Source: Bacteroidales bacterium (GTDB lineage Bacteria > Bacteroidota > Bacteroidia > Bacteroidales > UBA932). From it: DNA of 64,000 nucleotides. This document shows positions 27,154 through 35,749 of the stretch, piece by piece (position 1 is the first letter of the stretch; the number at the start of each line of letters is the position of its first letter). Location: the NCBI GenBank assembly GCA_012522855.1, contig JAAYJQ010000017.1, positions 62,001-126,000 of the forward strand, read 5' to 3'. A program made the translations under genes and the position numbers. The notes under the pieces are model-generated. The model had not been told where the DNA came from. It made no database searches and worked only from the letters and a program-made list of their open reading frames with translations.

Positions 27154-28152
27154 ATGATGAAATCAATCTTAGGAATCGGAAACGCCTTGACGGATGTGCT
27201 GGCGATTCTGCCGGACGAGAAGATGCTCCAGGAGTATCGTCTTCCGCCCGGAAGCATGCAGCATGTCGATCTCGAAACGGGGGACGAAATCTGGTCGCGG
27301 CTCAAGAAACTGGGCGTGAAATACGTAGTCGGCGGATCCGCCGCCAACACGATCACCTGCACCTCCATTCTGGGCATGCCCTCGGGCTTCATCGGAAAAG
27401 TAGGAGACGACGAACTCGGCCACCTCTACAAAAGTACGTTGGAACAGTACGGGGTCAAAACGACGCTGCTGACGGGCACGAAAGGTTCCGGCCGCGCCAT
27501 GTGCTTCATCACGGGGCCCAATGCGGAACGGACTTTCGCGGACTACATGGGCGCAGCCTTGGAACTGGTTCCAGAAGATTTAAAACCCGATGATTTCGAA
27601 GGTTACGACTACTTCCACATCGAGGGCTATCTGGTCCAGAACCAAGACTTGATCCGGAAAGCCGTGCAGATGGCGAAAGATGCCGGCTGCAAGATTTCGA
27701 TTGATATGGCCTCCTACAACGTGGTCGAATCCAACAAGGCCTTCTTCCACAACCTCCTTGACAAACAAATCAACATCGTCTTCGCGAACGAAAGCGAAGC
27801 CCGGGCTTTCACGAAGAAGGAACCGCGCGAGGCCGTGGATGAATTGGCCCGGCAATGTGAAATTGCCGTGGTCAAGATCGGCAAGGACGGCTCCATGGTC
27901 AAGCAGGGCGACGAATACCACTACATCGAGGCCTGGCCGGCGGACACAATCGACGCCACCGGGGCCGGGGACACCTACGCGGCCGGCTTCCTGTATGCTC
28001 ACTCGCTCGGAATGCCGCTGAAGATCTGCGGAGAAGTCGGCTCGATTCTTGCGGCAAAAGTCGTAGAAGTGATCGGCACCAAGATCGACGTTCCCAGATG
28101 GAAGGCTGCCAAGCAGGAGATCCGGGAACGCATGGCCTCCACAAAGCATTGA
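27154..28152 (+). CDS. PfkB-family kinase (adenosine/sugar kinase type)
   Basis: 332-aa ribokinase-fold kinase. Motifs: GIGNALTDV at the N-terminus, GGSAANT (substrate lid and binding region) and the C-terminal PfkB signature DATGAGDTYAAGFLY with the catalytic Asp and anion hole. The closest style is the Bacteroidota group often called adenosine kinase, but substrate cannot be read from sequence. The -7 box ends only four bases before the ATG, suggesting a leaderless transcript. It is followed three bases later by the DUF6913 gene. Confidence 0.9.
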   Translation: MMKSILGIGNALTDVLAILPDEKMLQEYRLPPGSMQHVDLETGDEIWSRLKKLGVKYVVGGSAANTITCTSILGMPSGFIGKVGDDELGHLYKSTLEQYGVKTTLLTGTKGSGRAMCFITGPNAERTFADYMGAALELVPEDLKPDDFEGYDYFHIEGYLVQNQDLIRKAVQMAKDAGCKISIDMASYNVVESNKAFFHNLLDKQINIVFANESEARAFTKKEPREAVDELARQCEIAVVKIGKDGSMVKQGDEYHYIEAWPADTIDATGAGDTYAAGFLYAHSLGMPLKICGEVGSILAAKVVEVIGTKIDVPRWKAAKQEIRERMASTKH

Positions 28153-28155
28153 CAG

Positions 28156-28686
28156 ATGGGATTTATCAAGAATTTTTTTAGAAAAAGAAGCCTGCGGAGG
28201 CACGCCAGCCGCGTTCCCACCGGCATCCTCCCGCTCGAGCGGATCCATTCCGCCGTAGCAGTGATCGATGTACAGGACCCGTTCTTTGACGCCTGCAAGG
28301 AATCCATTCTTTCTTTCTACAGAGAATACGACATCAAAGGCAGTATCTTTTTCATGGATTTCCGGAAGATCGGCAATGAAGAAAGGCTGATCACCAGCAT
28401 CCAAACCACAATTACGCGGAAAGATGTCAACTGGTACGGAAAGCCGTCCCGGTACAAAATGAACGTGCTGGCAGAGATGGCCCCCGACCTGTTCATCTCC
28501 CTGTTCAACAATCCTGACTTCGCTTTGGAATACATGGCCAAAACCTGCAAGGCGAAGTTTAAGATCGGGCGCCGGCAAATGGGGGACAAACTCTTCGACA
28601 TGGTCATCACAGACCCGGCCGATAAGACGCTTTCCCAATGGGAAGGTTTCATCGCCATAAGGCGCTTCCTGGAACGAATCCGATAA
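28156..28686 (+). CDS. DUF6913 family protein
   Basis: 176-aa cytoplasmic protein of unknown function found widely in Bacteroidota. It has a basic N-terminus (FFRKRSLRRHASR), then the pattern VIDVQDPFFDACKESILSFYREYDIKGSIFFMD and an internal Y-K-M-N-V-LAEM-x-PDLFISL stretch. No catalytic motif is clear. It lies in a run with the PfkB kinase (3-base gap) and the DUF368 membrane protein (3-base gap), so the three are likely co-transcribed. No function is assigned. Confidence 0.85.
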   Translation: MGFIKNFFRKRSLRRHASRVPTGILPLERIHSAVAVIDVQDPFFDACKESILSFYREYDIKGSIFFMDFRKIGNEERLITSIQTTITRKDVNWYGKPSRYKMNVLAEMAPDLFISLFNNPDFALEYMAKTCKAKFKIGRRQMGDKLFDMVITDPADKTLSQWEGFIAIRRFLERIR

Positions 28687-28689
28687 TCT

Positions 28690-29577
28690 ATGAGCAATGT
28701 AATGAAAAACGTGGTCATCGCCGCCAAGGGTTTTGCCATGGGAACCGCAAATGTCATCCCGGGCGTCTCAGGCGGCACGATCGCCCTCCTCACCGGCATC
28801 TTCACGGAATTGATCGAGGCCCTGAATGCCATCATGTCGCCGGCATTTTGGAAACTGCTGATACACGGAAAATTCAAAGAGTTCTGGAAGGCCATCCACG
28901 GAACCTTCCTGTGCTCGTTGACGATCGGCGTAATGATCAGCATCTTCTCGCTTGCCAAGTTGATGACCTATCTGCTCCGACACCATCCTGTCCAGGCCTG
29001 GGCCTTCTTTTTCGGATTGATCGTTGTATCGGGGATCTATATGCTTGCGGACATCAAGAGCTGGAAGCTGCGGGATGCCCTTTTTCTTGTCGCGGGCATC
29101 GCGCTCGGCATAGCGATCTGCACCCTGTCACCTACGCAGACAACCGATGCGAAGTGGTCCATCGCCCTGTGCGGGGCCATTGCGATTTGCGCGATGATCC
29201 TGCCGGGCATTTCGGGCAGTTTTATCCTGGTGGTCCTCGGGAAATATGACTACATCATGGAGGCCGTCAGCACCTTGAATCTGCCGGTCCTGATTATTTT
29301 CGGTATCGGCTGTGTGCTCGGGATCCTGGCATTTTCGAAATTTCTGCACTGGTTGCTGGGCCGGTATGAGCGGGCGACCCTCCTCACGCTGATCGGCTTT
29401 ACGCTCGGTTCGCTCGTGAAGGTATGGCCGTGGAACGATCTCGCAGCCCTTGCCGAAGCGAACGCGCTGAACGGCACTCCGGGTGCGATGCACATTCCGG
29501 GCGCCATTCTTTGGGCGGTCGCCGGCATTCTTCTGGTGGTCCTGCTGGAAACCCTGCCGAGAAAGAAAAAAATATAG
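28690..29577 (+). CDS. DUF368 membrane protein, PopT-like undecaprenyl-phosphate transporter
   Basis: 295-aa polytopic membrane protein. The N-terminal signature KGFAMGTANVIPGVSGGTIALLTGI and its internal repeat MILPGISGSFILVVLGKYDYI are diagnostic for DUF368. Members of this family (PopT) have been shown to recycle the cell-wall carrier undecaprenyl phosphate across the membrane. About eight to ten hydrophobic segments are visible. The stop codon overlaps the edge of the -7 box for the downstream tRNA gene (29578-29585). Confidence 0.9.
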   Translation: MSNVMKNVVIAAKGFAMGTANVIPGVSGGTIALLTGIFTELIEALNAIMSPAFWKLLIHGKFKEFWKAIHGTFLCSLTIGVMISIFSLAKLMTYLLRHHPVQAWAFFFGLIVVSGIYMLADIKSWKLRDALFLVAGIALGIAICTLSPTQTTDAKWSIALCGAIAICAMILPGISGSFILVVLGKYDYIMEAVSTLNLPVLIIFGIGCVLGILAFSKFLHWLLGRYERATLLTLIGFTLGSLVKVWPWNDLAALAEANALNGTPGAMHIPGAILWAVAGILLVVLLETLPRKKKI

Positions 29578-29585
29578 TATCTTTG
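29578..29585 (+). promoter_or_regulatory. -7 promoter element of tRNA-Arg
   Basis: TATCTTTG followed by C, directly after the DUF368 stop codon and 31 bases before the mature tRNA end, so the tRNA has its own promoter. Confidence 0.65.
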
Positions 29586-29616
29586 CAGTCCGAAAAATTC
29601 CGGCAGCCGCCGGGAC

Positions 29617-29689
29617 GGTTCCGTAGCTCAGTGGATAGAGCAACAGCCTTCTAAGCTGTGGGTCGCGCGTTCGAATCGCGCCGGAATCA
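29617..29689 (+). tRNA. tRNA-Arg (anticodon TCT)
   Basis: 73 bases forming a full cloverleaf. Acceptor stem GGTTCCG (29617-29623) pairs with CGGAATC (29682-29688, one G-U); D-arm TAGCTCAGTGGATAGAGCA; anticodon stem ACAGC/GCTGT with loop CTTCTAA, anticodon TCT; T-loop GTTCGAATC. Discriminator base A at 29689. The 3' CCA is not encoded. Confidence 0.97.
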
Positions 29690-29697
29690 CGGAATAG

Positions 29698-29743
29698 CAA
29701 AAGGCTTTATATCTTATTGTTATAAAGCCTTTTGTTTGTTTTT
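29698..29743 (+). terminator. Rho-independent terminator after tRNA-Arg
   Basis: Perfect stem aaaaggctttata (29699-29711) with tataaagcctttt (29721-29733), 9-base loop, followed by T-rich tgtttgttttta. Starts 10 bases after the tRNA. Confidence 0.85.
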
Positions 29744-30118
29744 AGCTTTTCAATAACCAAAAGGTCGCGGACAGCAGTGTGTCCCGGACGGCCGTGCAGT
29801 GAGGGTCGGTGTTCGTCACCCCCTTTTCAGATCGCGTATTGTCCCTGAGCGGCCAACTCCCGACTTGCCGCTTCTCTTCCCCGTTTCGCTACTTCTGCAC
29901 CCCCTCTTGCAGGTGGAAGAATTTTCGAACACCTGCGAAGGGCGACGCGGTGCGAGCCGGTCGCACGTCTGCGCAGGCGCGCGACCAGGCAACCCCGGGG
30001 CGTGATGATGAGGCCGGAGGGCTAACCGACGCTTCCTGCGCAGGCAGCGTCTCGGGAGATTGAAGGTGAAGTGAAAGAAGAATCGGCTTTCGGTGTTTTA
30101 AATTGAAAGAATTTTTTC
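29744..30118. other. Gene-free GC-rich region between tRNA-Arg and hydE
   Basis: No credible coding sequence; the short open frames here have no family features. It contains the hairpin gcaggtg (29909-29915) / cacctgc (29930-29936) followed by gaagggcgacg. A related arrangement (gcaggtggaaga, then cacctgcaaagggcgatg) occurs at 62902-63004, so this is probably a dispersed intergenic repeat. Confidence 0.5.
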
Positions 30119-30126
30119 TAAATTTG
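30119..30126 (+). promoter_or_regulatory. -7 promoter element of the hyd operon
   Basis: TAAATTTG followed by C, 29 bases before the TTG start of hydE. It is the only recognisable promoter before the six-gene hydrogenase run. Confidence 0.6.
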
Positions 30127-30155
30127 CACCTTAAGAACACTAACTCAATACCGCC

Positions 30156-31238
30156 TTGGCTCCTGTCAAAAGAGTCATAAAACACTTGCGAGACACGCAT
30201 CAGCTTGCTGCTATGGATTATAGGTCATTATTGGAAAATGATGACCCGCAAGAAATTTCTTACCTATACGAAGAAGCGCGGAAGGCTGCCGTCTCCATGT
30301 TCGGAAATAACATCTACATCCGGGGATTGATTGAAGTGAGCAATTACTGCCGGAACAACTGCTACTATTGCGGAATCCGGGCAAGCAACACCCACGTCAA
30401 CCGGTACCGACTCAGCAAAGAACAGATCCTTGCATGCTGCGAATACGGCTATGGTCTGGGCTTCCGCACATTTGTCCTGCAAGGCGGGGAAGACCCGATG
30501 CAGACCGACGAATGGGTAGAAGACGTCGTCCGGTCGATCCATGCGGCCCATCCCGGGTGCGCGATCACCCTTTCACTCGGAGAAAAGGATCCGGAATCCT
30601 ATAAACGGTTCAGAGAGGCCGGGGCAGATCGCTATCTGCTGCGCCACGAAAGCTTCGACTCCGACCATTACGGCAGACTCCATCCGGCCGGAATGTCCAG
30701 AGACCGGCGGCTGGAGTGCCTTCGCAGCCTCAAGGAGAACGGCTATCAGACCGGTTCCGGCATCATGGTGGGAAGTCCTTATCAGACCCTCGACCATGTG
30801 GTGGAAGATCTTCTCTTCATCCAGGAATTCCGCCCGGAGATGATCGGTATCGGTCCCTTCGTGCATCATCACGATACCCCTTTCGCCGGCTTCCCCGACG
30901 GCAGCGTCGCATTGACCCTCAAGCTCATCTCCATCTTCCGCCTCATGCATCCGCAAGCCCTCATCCCATCTACTACGGCCATCGCGACCCTGGAGTCCGA
31001 CGGACACCGGAAAGCCATCCTTGCGGGGGCGAACGTGGTAATGCCGAACCTCTCTCCTGCATCCATCCGAAAGGAATATGCCCTTTACGACAACAAAGCC
31101 GCCTTTGCGACTGAATCGGCCGAAGGGCTGGAAGAACTCAGAAAAGAACTGCGCTCCATCGGCTACGAAATCATCGTAGACCGGGGCGATTATAATAAGA
31201 CACAATCGATCCAAAAGAACACAATCGAATATGTATAA
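30156..31238 (+). CDS. hydE: [FeFe]-hydrogenase maturase HydE (radical SAM)
   Basis: Radical SAM enzyme that helps build the diiron subcluster of the H-cluster. 360 aa; the CX3CX2C cluster motif is CRNNCYYC at residues 65-72. Other marks: FVLQGGEDP, SLGEKDPESYKRFREAGADRYLLRHE, HDTPF and STTAIATL. I start it at TTG 30156: the stretch KRVIKHLRDTHQLAAMDYRSLLE belongs to the conserved N-terminal helix pair, an in-frame stop lies 15 bases upstream of this codon, and the next ATG (30213) would cut the domain. It is the first gene of a six-gene operon and overlaps hydG by 8 bases. Confidence 0.95.
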   Translation: MAPVKRVIKHLRDTHQLAAMDYRSLLENDDPQEISYLYEEARKAAVSMFGNNIYIRGLIEVSNYCRNNCYYCGIRASNTHVNRYRLSKEQILACCEYGYGLGFRTFVLQGGEDPMQTDEWVEDVVRSIHAAHPGCAITLSLGEKDPESYKRFREAGADRYLLRHESFDSDHYGRLHPAGMSRDRRLECLRSLKENGYQTGSGIMVGSPYQTLDHVVEDLLFIQEFRPEMIGIGPFVHHHDTPFAGFPDGSVALTLKLISIFRLMHPQALIPSTTAIATLESDGHRKAILAGANVVMPNLSPASIRKEYALYDNKAAFATESAEGLEELRKELRSIGYEIIVDRGDYNKTQSIQKNTIEYV

Positions 31239-32646
31239 CGTCAAGTCGCCAAGAGCGGAAGAATTCATTGACGACGCCGAGATCCGGGAAACGCTGGCCT
31301 ATGCAGAAGAAAACAAGCGCAACAGGCCCCTCATCGAGGGCCTGATCCAAAAAGCCTCCCTCTGCAAGGGGCTCTCGCACCGCGAGGCTGCCGTCCTGCT
31401 TGACTGCGACGAACCCGATCTAGTGGACAAGATATTCAAACTGGCCGAGGACATCAAGCGGCGCTTCTACGGCAACCGCATTGTGATGTTCGCCCCGCTC
31501 TATCTGTCCAACTACTGCATCAACGGCTGCTTGTACTGCCCGTATCACGCGAAGAACAAGAGCATACCCCGCAAGAAACTCTCGCAGGAAGAAATCCGCA
31601 AAGAGGTGATCGCCCTGCAGGACATGGGCCACAAGCGCCTCGCCCTGGAAACCGGCGAGCATCCGATTGAAAGCCCGATCGAATATGTGCTCGAGTCCAT
31701 CAAGACGATCTACAGCATCCACCATAAGAACGGCAACATCCGCCGCGTGAACGTGAATATCGCCGCGACCACGGTGGAGAACTACCGCAAACTCAAGGAG
31801 GCGGGCATCGGCACCTACATCCTGTTTCAGGAGACCTATAACAAACAGCAGTACAAGGCGCTGCACCCCACCGGCCCCAAGAGCGATTATGCTTGGCATA
31901 CGGAAGCGATGGACCGCGCGCGCGCCGGGGGAATCGATGATATGGGAATCGGCGTGCTCTTCGGACTCAACGGTTACCGCTACGACTTCGTGGGCCTGAT
32001 GATGCATGCGGAGCACATGGAAGCCGCCCTCGGAGTAGGCCCGCACACCATCAGCGTTCCCCGCATTCGTCCGGCCGACGGCATCAACCCCGAGGAATTC
32101 GCCGACGCTGTTCCGGACGACAAGTTCCTGCATATCGTGGCGGTCATCCGCTGCGCGGTACCCTACACCGGCATGATCATCTCCACCCGGGAATCCCAGA
32201 AGGTACGGGAGCGGGTGCTGGACCTCGGCATTTCCCAGATCAGCGGCGCCTCGCGCACCAGCGTCGGCGGCTATGCCGAAGACGACCGCGAAAAAGATAC
32301 GGCGCAGTTCGACATAGCAGACAACCGCACCCTCGACGAAGTGGTGAAGTGGCTGATGGAACTTGGCTATATTCCCAGTTTCTGCACCGCCTGCTATCGC
32401 GCCGGCCGCACCGGAGAGCGGTTCATGAAGATCTGCAAGTCCGGCAAGATCCAGGACTGCTGCACCCCGAACGCCCTCCTTACCCTCAAGGAATATCTGC
32501 TGGACTACGCCTCGCCCGAAACCCGGGAACTCGGAAGGAAACTCATCCGGCAGGAAGTGGAGAAACTCAGCAACGAAGCCCTTCGCGCCGCGGTCCGGGA
32601 AGACCTTTCCAAACTGGAAGCCGGAGCGCGCGACTTAAGATTTTGA
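31231..32646 (+). CDS. hydG: [FeFe]-hydrogenase maturase HydG (radical SAM tyrosine lyase)
   Basis: Cleaves tyrosine to supply CO and cyanide ligands for the H-cluster. 471 aa. The radical SAM motif is CINGCLYC (C96, C100, C103). The C-terminal extension carries the auxiliary-cluster motif CX2CX22C (CTAC near residue 387, ending in the second Cys of QDCC), which separates HydG from ThiH. Upstream overlap with hydE is 8 bases; hydF begins one base after the stop codon. Confidence 0.97.
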   Translation: MYNVKSPRAEEFIDDAEIRETLAYAEENKRNRPLIEGLIQKASLCKGLSHREAAVLLDCDEPDLVDKIFKLAEDIKRRFYGNRIVMFAPLYLSNYCINGCLYCPYHAKNKSIPRKKLSQEEIRKEVIALQDMGHKRLALETGEHPIESPIEYVLESIKTIYSIHHKNGNIRRVNVNIAATTVENYRKLKEAGIGTYILFQETYNKQQYKALHPTGPKSDYAWHTEAMDRARAGGIDDMGIGVLFGLNGYRYDFVGLMMHAEHMEAALGVGPHTISVPRIRPADGINPEEFADAVPDDKFLHIVAVIRCAVPYTGMIISTRESQKVRERVLDLGISQISGASRTSVGGYAEDDREKDTAQFDIADNRTLDEVVKWLMELGYIPSFCTACYRAGRTGERFMKICKSGKIQDCCTPNALLTLKEYLLDYASPETRELGRKLIRQEVEKLSNEALRAAVREDLSKLEAGARDLRF

Positions 32647-32647
32647 T

Positions 32648-33808
32648 ATGATAGAAACCCCTCAATCCGGAAGGCTCCACATCGTGCTGGCGGGAGCGCG
32701 CAACAGCGGGAAATCCTCGCTGCTGAACGCCCTTGCCGGACAACAGGTGTCGATCGTCTCCGACGTTCCGGGCACCACCACCGACCATGTGTCCAAAGCC
32801 ATGGAAATCATGGGGTTGGGTCCGTGCCTTCTGATTGATACAGCGGGTCTGGATGACAGCGGTGAACTCGGCGGAAAGCGGGTCGGGAGCACCTTGGATA
32901 CCCTTCGCGCCGCCGATCTGGTTCTGGCTTTGGTAGATGCGGCCACTGGTCACCTCCCCGACCTGCCGGACCTTGATGTACCCATCGTGCCGGTTCTTGC
33001 CAAATGCGAACTGCTCAACGAGACGGAAGCAGAGGCGCTTTCCGCCTCCATCGCAAAAAAATACGGAAAAGCGCCCGTCCGAGTGAGTGCTGTCACCGGG
33101 AAGGGCATCCGCGAACTTATCGAGGCCATCAAGGAAGCCATTCCCGCAGACTGGGACGCCCTCCCGCTCACCGCCGGTGTAGTGCAAGAAGGGGACCTCG
33201 TGGTGCTGGTGATGCCGCAGGACAAGCAAGCCCCCAAAGGCCGCCTCATCCTTCCCCAGCAGCAAACCATCCGCGAATTGCTGGATCGGAAATGCCGGGT
33301 GGTCTGCTGTACCACCGACTGTCTGCCCGCAACCCTCGCATCCCTCAAGGAGGCCCCGAAAGCAATCATCACAGATTCTCAGGATTTCCGTGCCGTACAC
33401 GACCAATGTCCATCCGGAACCCGCCTCACTTCATTCTCCATCCTGCTTGCCGCCAGCAAGGGCGACATGGACTATTTCAAGGAAAGCGCGCGCAAGATCG
33501 ATGCCCTCACCTCCAAGTCCAAGGTGCTCATCGCCGAGGCTTGCGCCCATGTGCCGGCTTCAGAGGACATCGGCCGGGTTCAGCTTCCCCGCATGCTGCG
33601 CGCGCGGGCAGGCGAGGGGTTGCGGATCGATGTGGTTTCCGGGCGTGACTTCCCGGAGGATCTGTCCGGATACGATCTCGTCATCCACTGCGGGGCCTGC
33701 ATGTTCAACCGCCGGTACGTCCTTGCCCGCATACAACAGGCCAAGCGTCAGGGGGTGCCGATGACGAATTACGGCGTTGCCATAGCACATATTAACAATC
33801 TATTATAA
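32648..33808 (+). CDS. hydF: [FeFe]-hydrogenase maturation GTPase HydF
   Basis: GTPase scaffold that carries the diiron precursor and delivers it to HydA. 386 aa: G-domain with P-loop GARNSGKSS (16-24), G2/G3 motifs VPGTTTD and DTAGLDD, then dimerisation and cluster-binding domains. The cluster ligands are the CxH of EACAHVP and the later CGAC of VIHCGACMFNRRYV, the HydF signature. It completes the E-G-F maturase set. Confidence 0.97.
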   Translation: MIETPQSGRLHIVLAGARNSGKSSLLNALAGQQVSIVSDVPGTTTDHVSKAMEIMGLGPCLLIDTAGLDDSGELGGKRVGSTLDTLRAADLVLALVDAATGHLPDLPDLDVPIVPVLAKCELLNETEAEALSASIAKKYGKAPVRVSAVTGKGIRELIEAIKEAIPADWDALPLTAGVVQEGDLVVLVMPQDKQAPKGRLILPQQQTIRELLDRKCRVVCCTTDCLPATLASLKEAPKAIITDSQDFRAVHDQCPSGTRLTSFSILLAASKGDMDYFKESARKIDALTSKSKVLIAEACAHVPASEDIGRVQLPRMLRARAGEGLRIDVVSGRDFPEDLSGYDLVIHCGACMFNRRYVLARIQQAKRQGVPMTNYGVAIAHINNLL

Positions 33809-33832
33809 CCAAAACACTTATTTGATTCTATC

Positions 33833-35740
33833 ATGAAAATTGCATCATTGCAAGATCTGGAAAAGATCAGAGTCGAGGCTCTCTCTTCTTTGAAATTACG
33901 AGAAGAGAGCCTCCGGGAGAGCGGAGGGGAAACCTGCGGTCTCGCAAAAGGCACGGAGCATATTCAGATTCTTACCTGCGGCGGAACCGGCTGCAAGGTA
34001 TCTGACAGCCCCAAGATTGCCGAAAATCTGCAAAAGTGTCTTGAAGAATTCGGCATAACCGACAAGGTCGAGGTCATCACCACCGGTTGCATCGGCTTCT
34101 GCGAGAAAGGCCCCATCGTAAAAATCATTCCTGACAACACCTTCTACACCAAGGTCAAACCGGAAGACGCGACAGAAATCGTCAAGGAACACATCCTCGG
34201 CGGAAGGCGGGTCGAGCGGCTGCTCTACGTAGATCCCCAGACCCGGGAAACCGTGAGCGACTCCAAGAACATGAATTTCTACCGCAAGCAAGTGCGGATC
34301 GCCCTCCGGAACTGCGGTCTCATCGATTACGAGAGCATCCGGGAATACATCGCCCGCGACGGCTACACCGCCCTCGCGGATTGCCTCCTCCACAAGACTC
34401 CCGAAGAGGTTATCGACATCGTGAAACGCAGCGGGCTGCGGGGACGCGGCGGTGCCGGATTCCCCACCGGAAACAAGTGGGAATTCGCTCGGAAGAGCCA
34501 ATCAGACATCAAGTACGTGGTCTGCAACGCCGACGAAGGCGACCCGGGTGCTTTCATGGATTGTTCCCTCATGGAGGGCGATCCGAACTCCATCGTGGAA
34601 GGCATGACCATCTGCGGATATGCCATCGGTGCGAAACACGGACTTATATACGTGCGCGCGGAATACCCGCTGGCCATCCACCGGCTGCAGATCGCCATCA
34701 AACAGGCCCATGAACTGGGGCTCCTCGGGAAAGACATTCTCGGTACAAGCTTCGAGTTCGATATCACCATCCGTTACGGCGCCGGCGCGTTTGTCTGCGG
34801 CGAGGAAACCGCCCTGATCCAATCCATGGAAGGAAAGCGCGGCGAACCCACCCTCAAGCCCCCGTTCCCGGCTGTCCAGGGCTACAAGAAATATCCGACC
34901 AACGTGAACAACGTCGAGACCTGGGCGAACATTCCGATCATCTTTCAAAAAGGCCCGGAATGGTTCGCTTCCTTCGGTACCGAGAAGTCCAAGGGCACCA
35001 AGGTGTTCACCCTTGCCGGCAAAATCAACAACGTGGGTCTCATCGAAGTTCCGATGGGAACCACCCTCCGAGAAGTCATCTACGAAATCGGCGGCGGCAT
35101 CAAGGGAGGCAAAGCCTTCAAGGCTGTCCAGACCGGCGGCCCGTCGGGCGGCTGTCTTACCAAGAAGCATCTGGACATCCCGGTTGATTACGAGAGCTTA
35201 ACTGCGGCCGGTTCCATGATGGGTTCCGGCGGAATGATTGTTATGGACGAGGACAACTGCATGGTACAGGTCGCTCGCTTCTACCTCGGCTACATGGTTC
35301 ACGAGTCCTGCGGAAAATGTGTCCCGTGCCGCATCGGCAACAAGCGGATGCTGGAAATCCTCGACAAAATCGTGGACGGCAAAGGCACGCTGGAAGACCT
35401 CGACCAGCTCGAGAACCTCGCCACCGTCATCAAGGACACCGCCCTCTGCGGCCTCGGACAGACTTCCCCGAACCCGGTTCTCTCCACGCTCGCAAACTTC
35501 CGCGACGAATACATAGAGCACGTGGTAGATAAGAAATGCCGCGCCAAGCAGTGCATGTCCATGCTCAGCTACACCATCAATCCCGAGAACTGCATCGGCT
35601 GCCACCTCTGCGTAAAAAATTGCCCGGTCGACGCCATCAGCGGAGAGGTCAAGAAGCCCCATGTAATCGACCAGAGCAAGTGTATCAAGTGCGGAATCTG
35701 CGTTTCCAACTGCCGTCTGCACGCCATTTCCCTTAAATAG
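33833..35740 (+). CDS. hydB: NAD(P)H-linked [FeFe]-hydrogenase subunit beta (NuoF-like, HydB/HndC)
   Basis: Diaphorase subunit, 635 aa, binding FMN, NAD and iron-sulfur clusters. Order: an N-terminal thioredoxin-like [2Fe-2S] domain (about 35-120; Cys in LTCGGTGC and TTGCIGFCEKG), the NuoF core with GRGGAGFPTGNKW and NADEGDPGAFMD, a SLBB-type region, the ESCGKCVPCRIG plus TALCGLGQ four-Cys [4Fe-4S] site, and a C-terminal 2x[4Fe-4S] ferredoxin domain (CIGCHLCVKNCP and CIKCGICVSNC). This layout is that of the beta subunit of trimeric, often electron-bifurcating, hydrogenases. It lies 24 bases after hydF and 9 bases before hydA. Confidence 0.95.
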   Translation: MKIASLQDLEKIRVEALSSLKLREESLRESGGETCGLAKGTEHIQILTCGGTGCKVSDSPKIAENLQKCLEEFGITDKVEVITTGCIGFCEKGPIVKIIPDNTFYTKVKPEDATEIVKEHILGGRRVERLLYVDPQTRETVSDSKNMNFYRKQVRIALRNCGLIDYESIREYIARDGYTALADCLLHKTPEEVIDIVKRSGLRGRGGAGFPTGNKWEFARKSQSDIKYVVCNADEGDPGAFMDCSLMEGDPNSIVEGMTICGYAIGAKHGLIYVRAEYPLAIHRLQIAIKQAHELGLLGKDILGTSFEFDITIRYGAGAFVCGEETALIQSMEGKRGEPTLKPPFPAVQGYKKYPTNVNNVETWANIPIIFQKGPEWFASFGTEKSKGTKVFTLAGKINNVGLIEVPMGTTLREVIYEIGGGIKGGKAFKAVQTGGPSGGCLTKKHLDIPVDYESLTAAGSMMGSGGMIVMDEDNCMVQVARFYLGYMVHESCGKCVPCRIGNKRMLEILDKIVDGKGTLEDLDQLENLATVIKDTALCGLGQTSPNPVLSTLANFRDEYIEHVVDKKCRAKQCMSMLSYTINPENCIGCHLCVKNCPVDAISGEVKKPHVIDQSKCIKCGICVSNCRLHAISLK

Positions 35741-35749
35741 CATAAAGTC

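Noticed and set aside
29744..30118. Possible riboswitch or structured RNA before hydE
   Set aside because: Most of it lies upstream of the -7 box at 30119 and the hairpin recurs at 62902, which fits a dispersed repeat better than a leader RNA.
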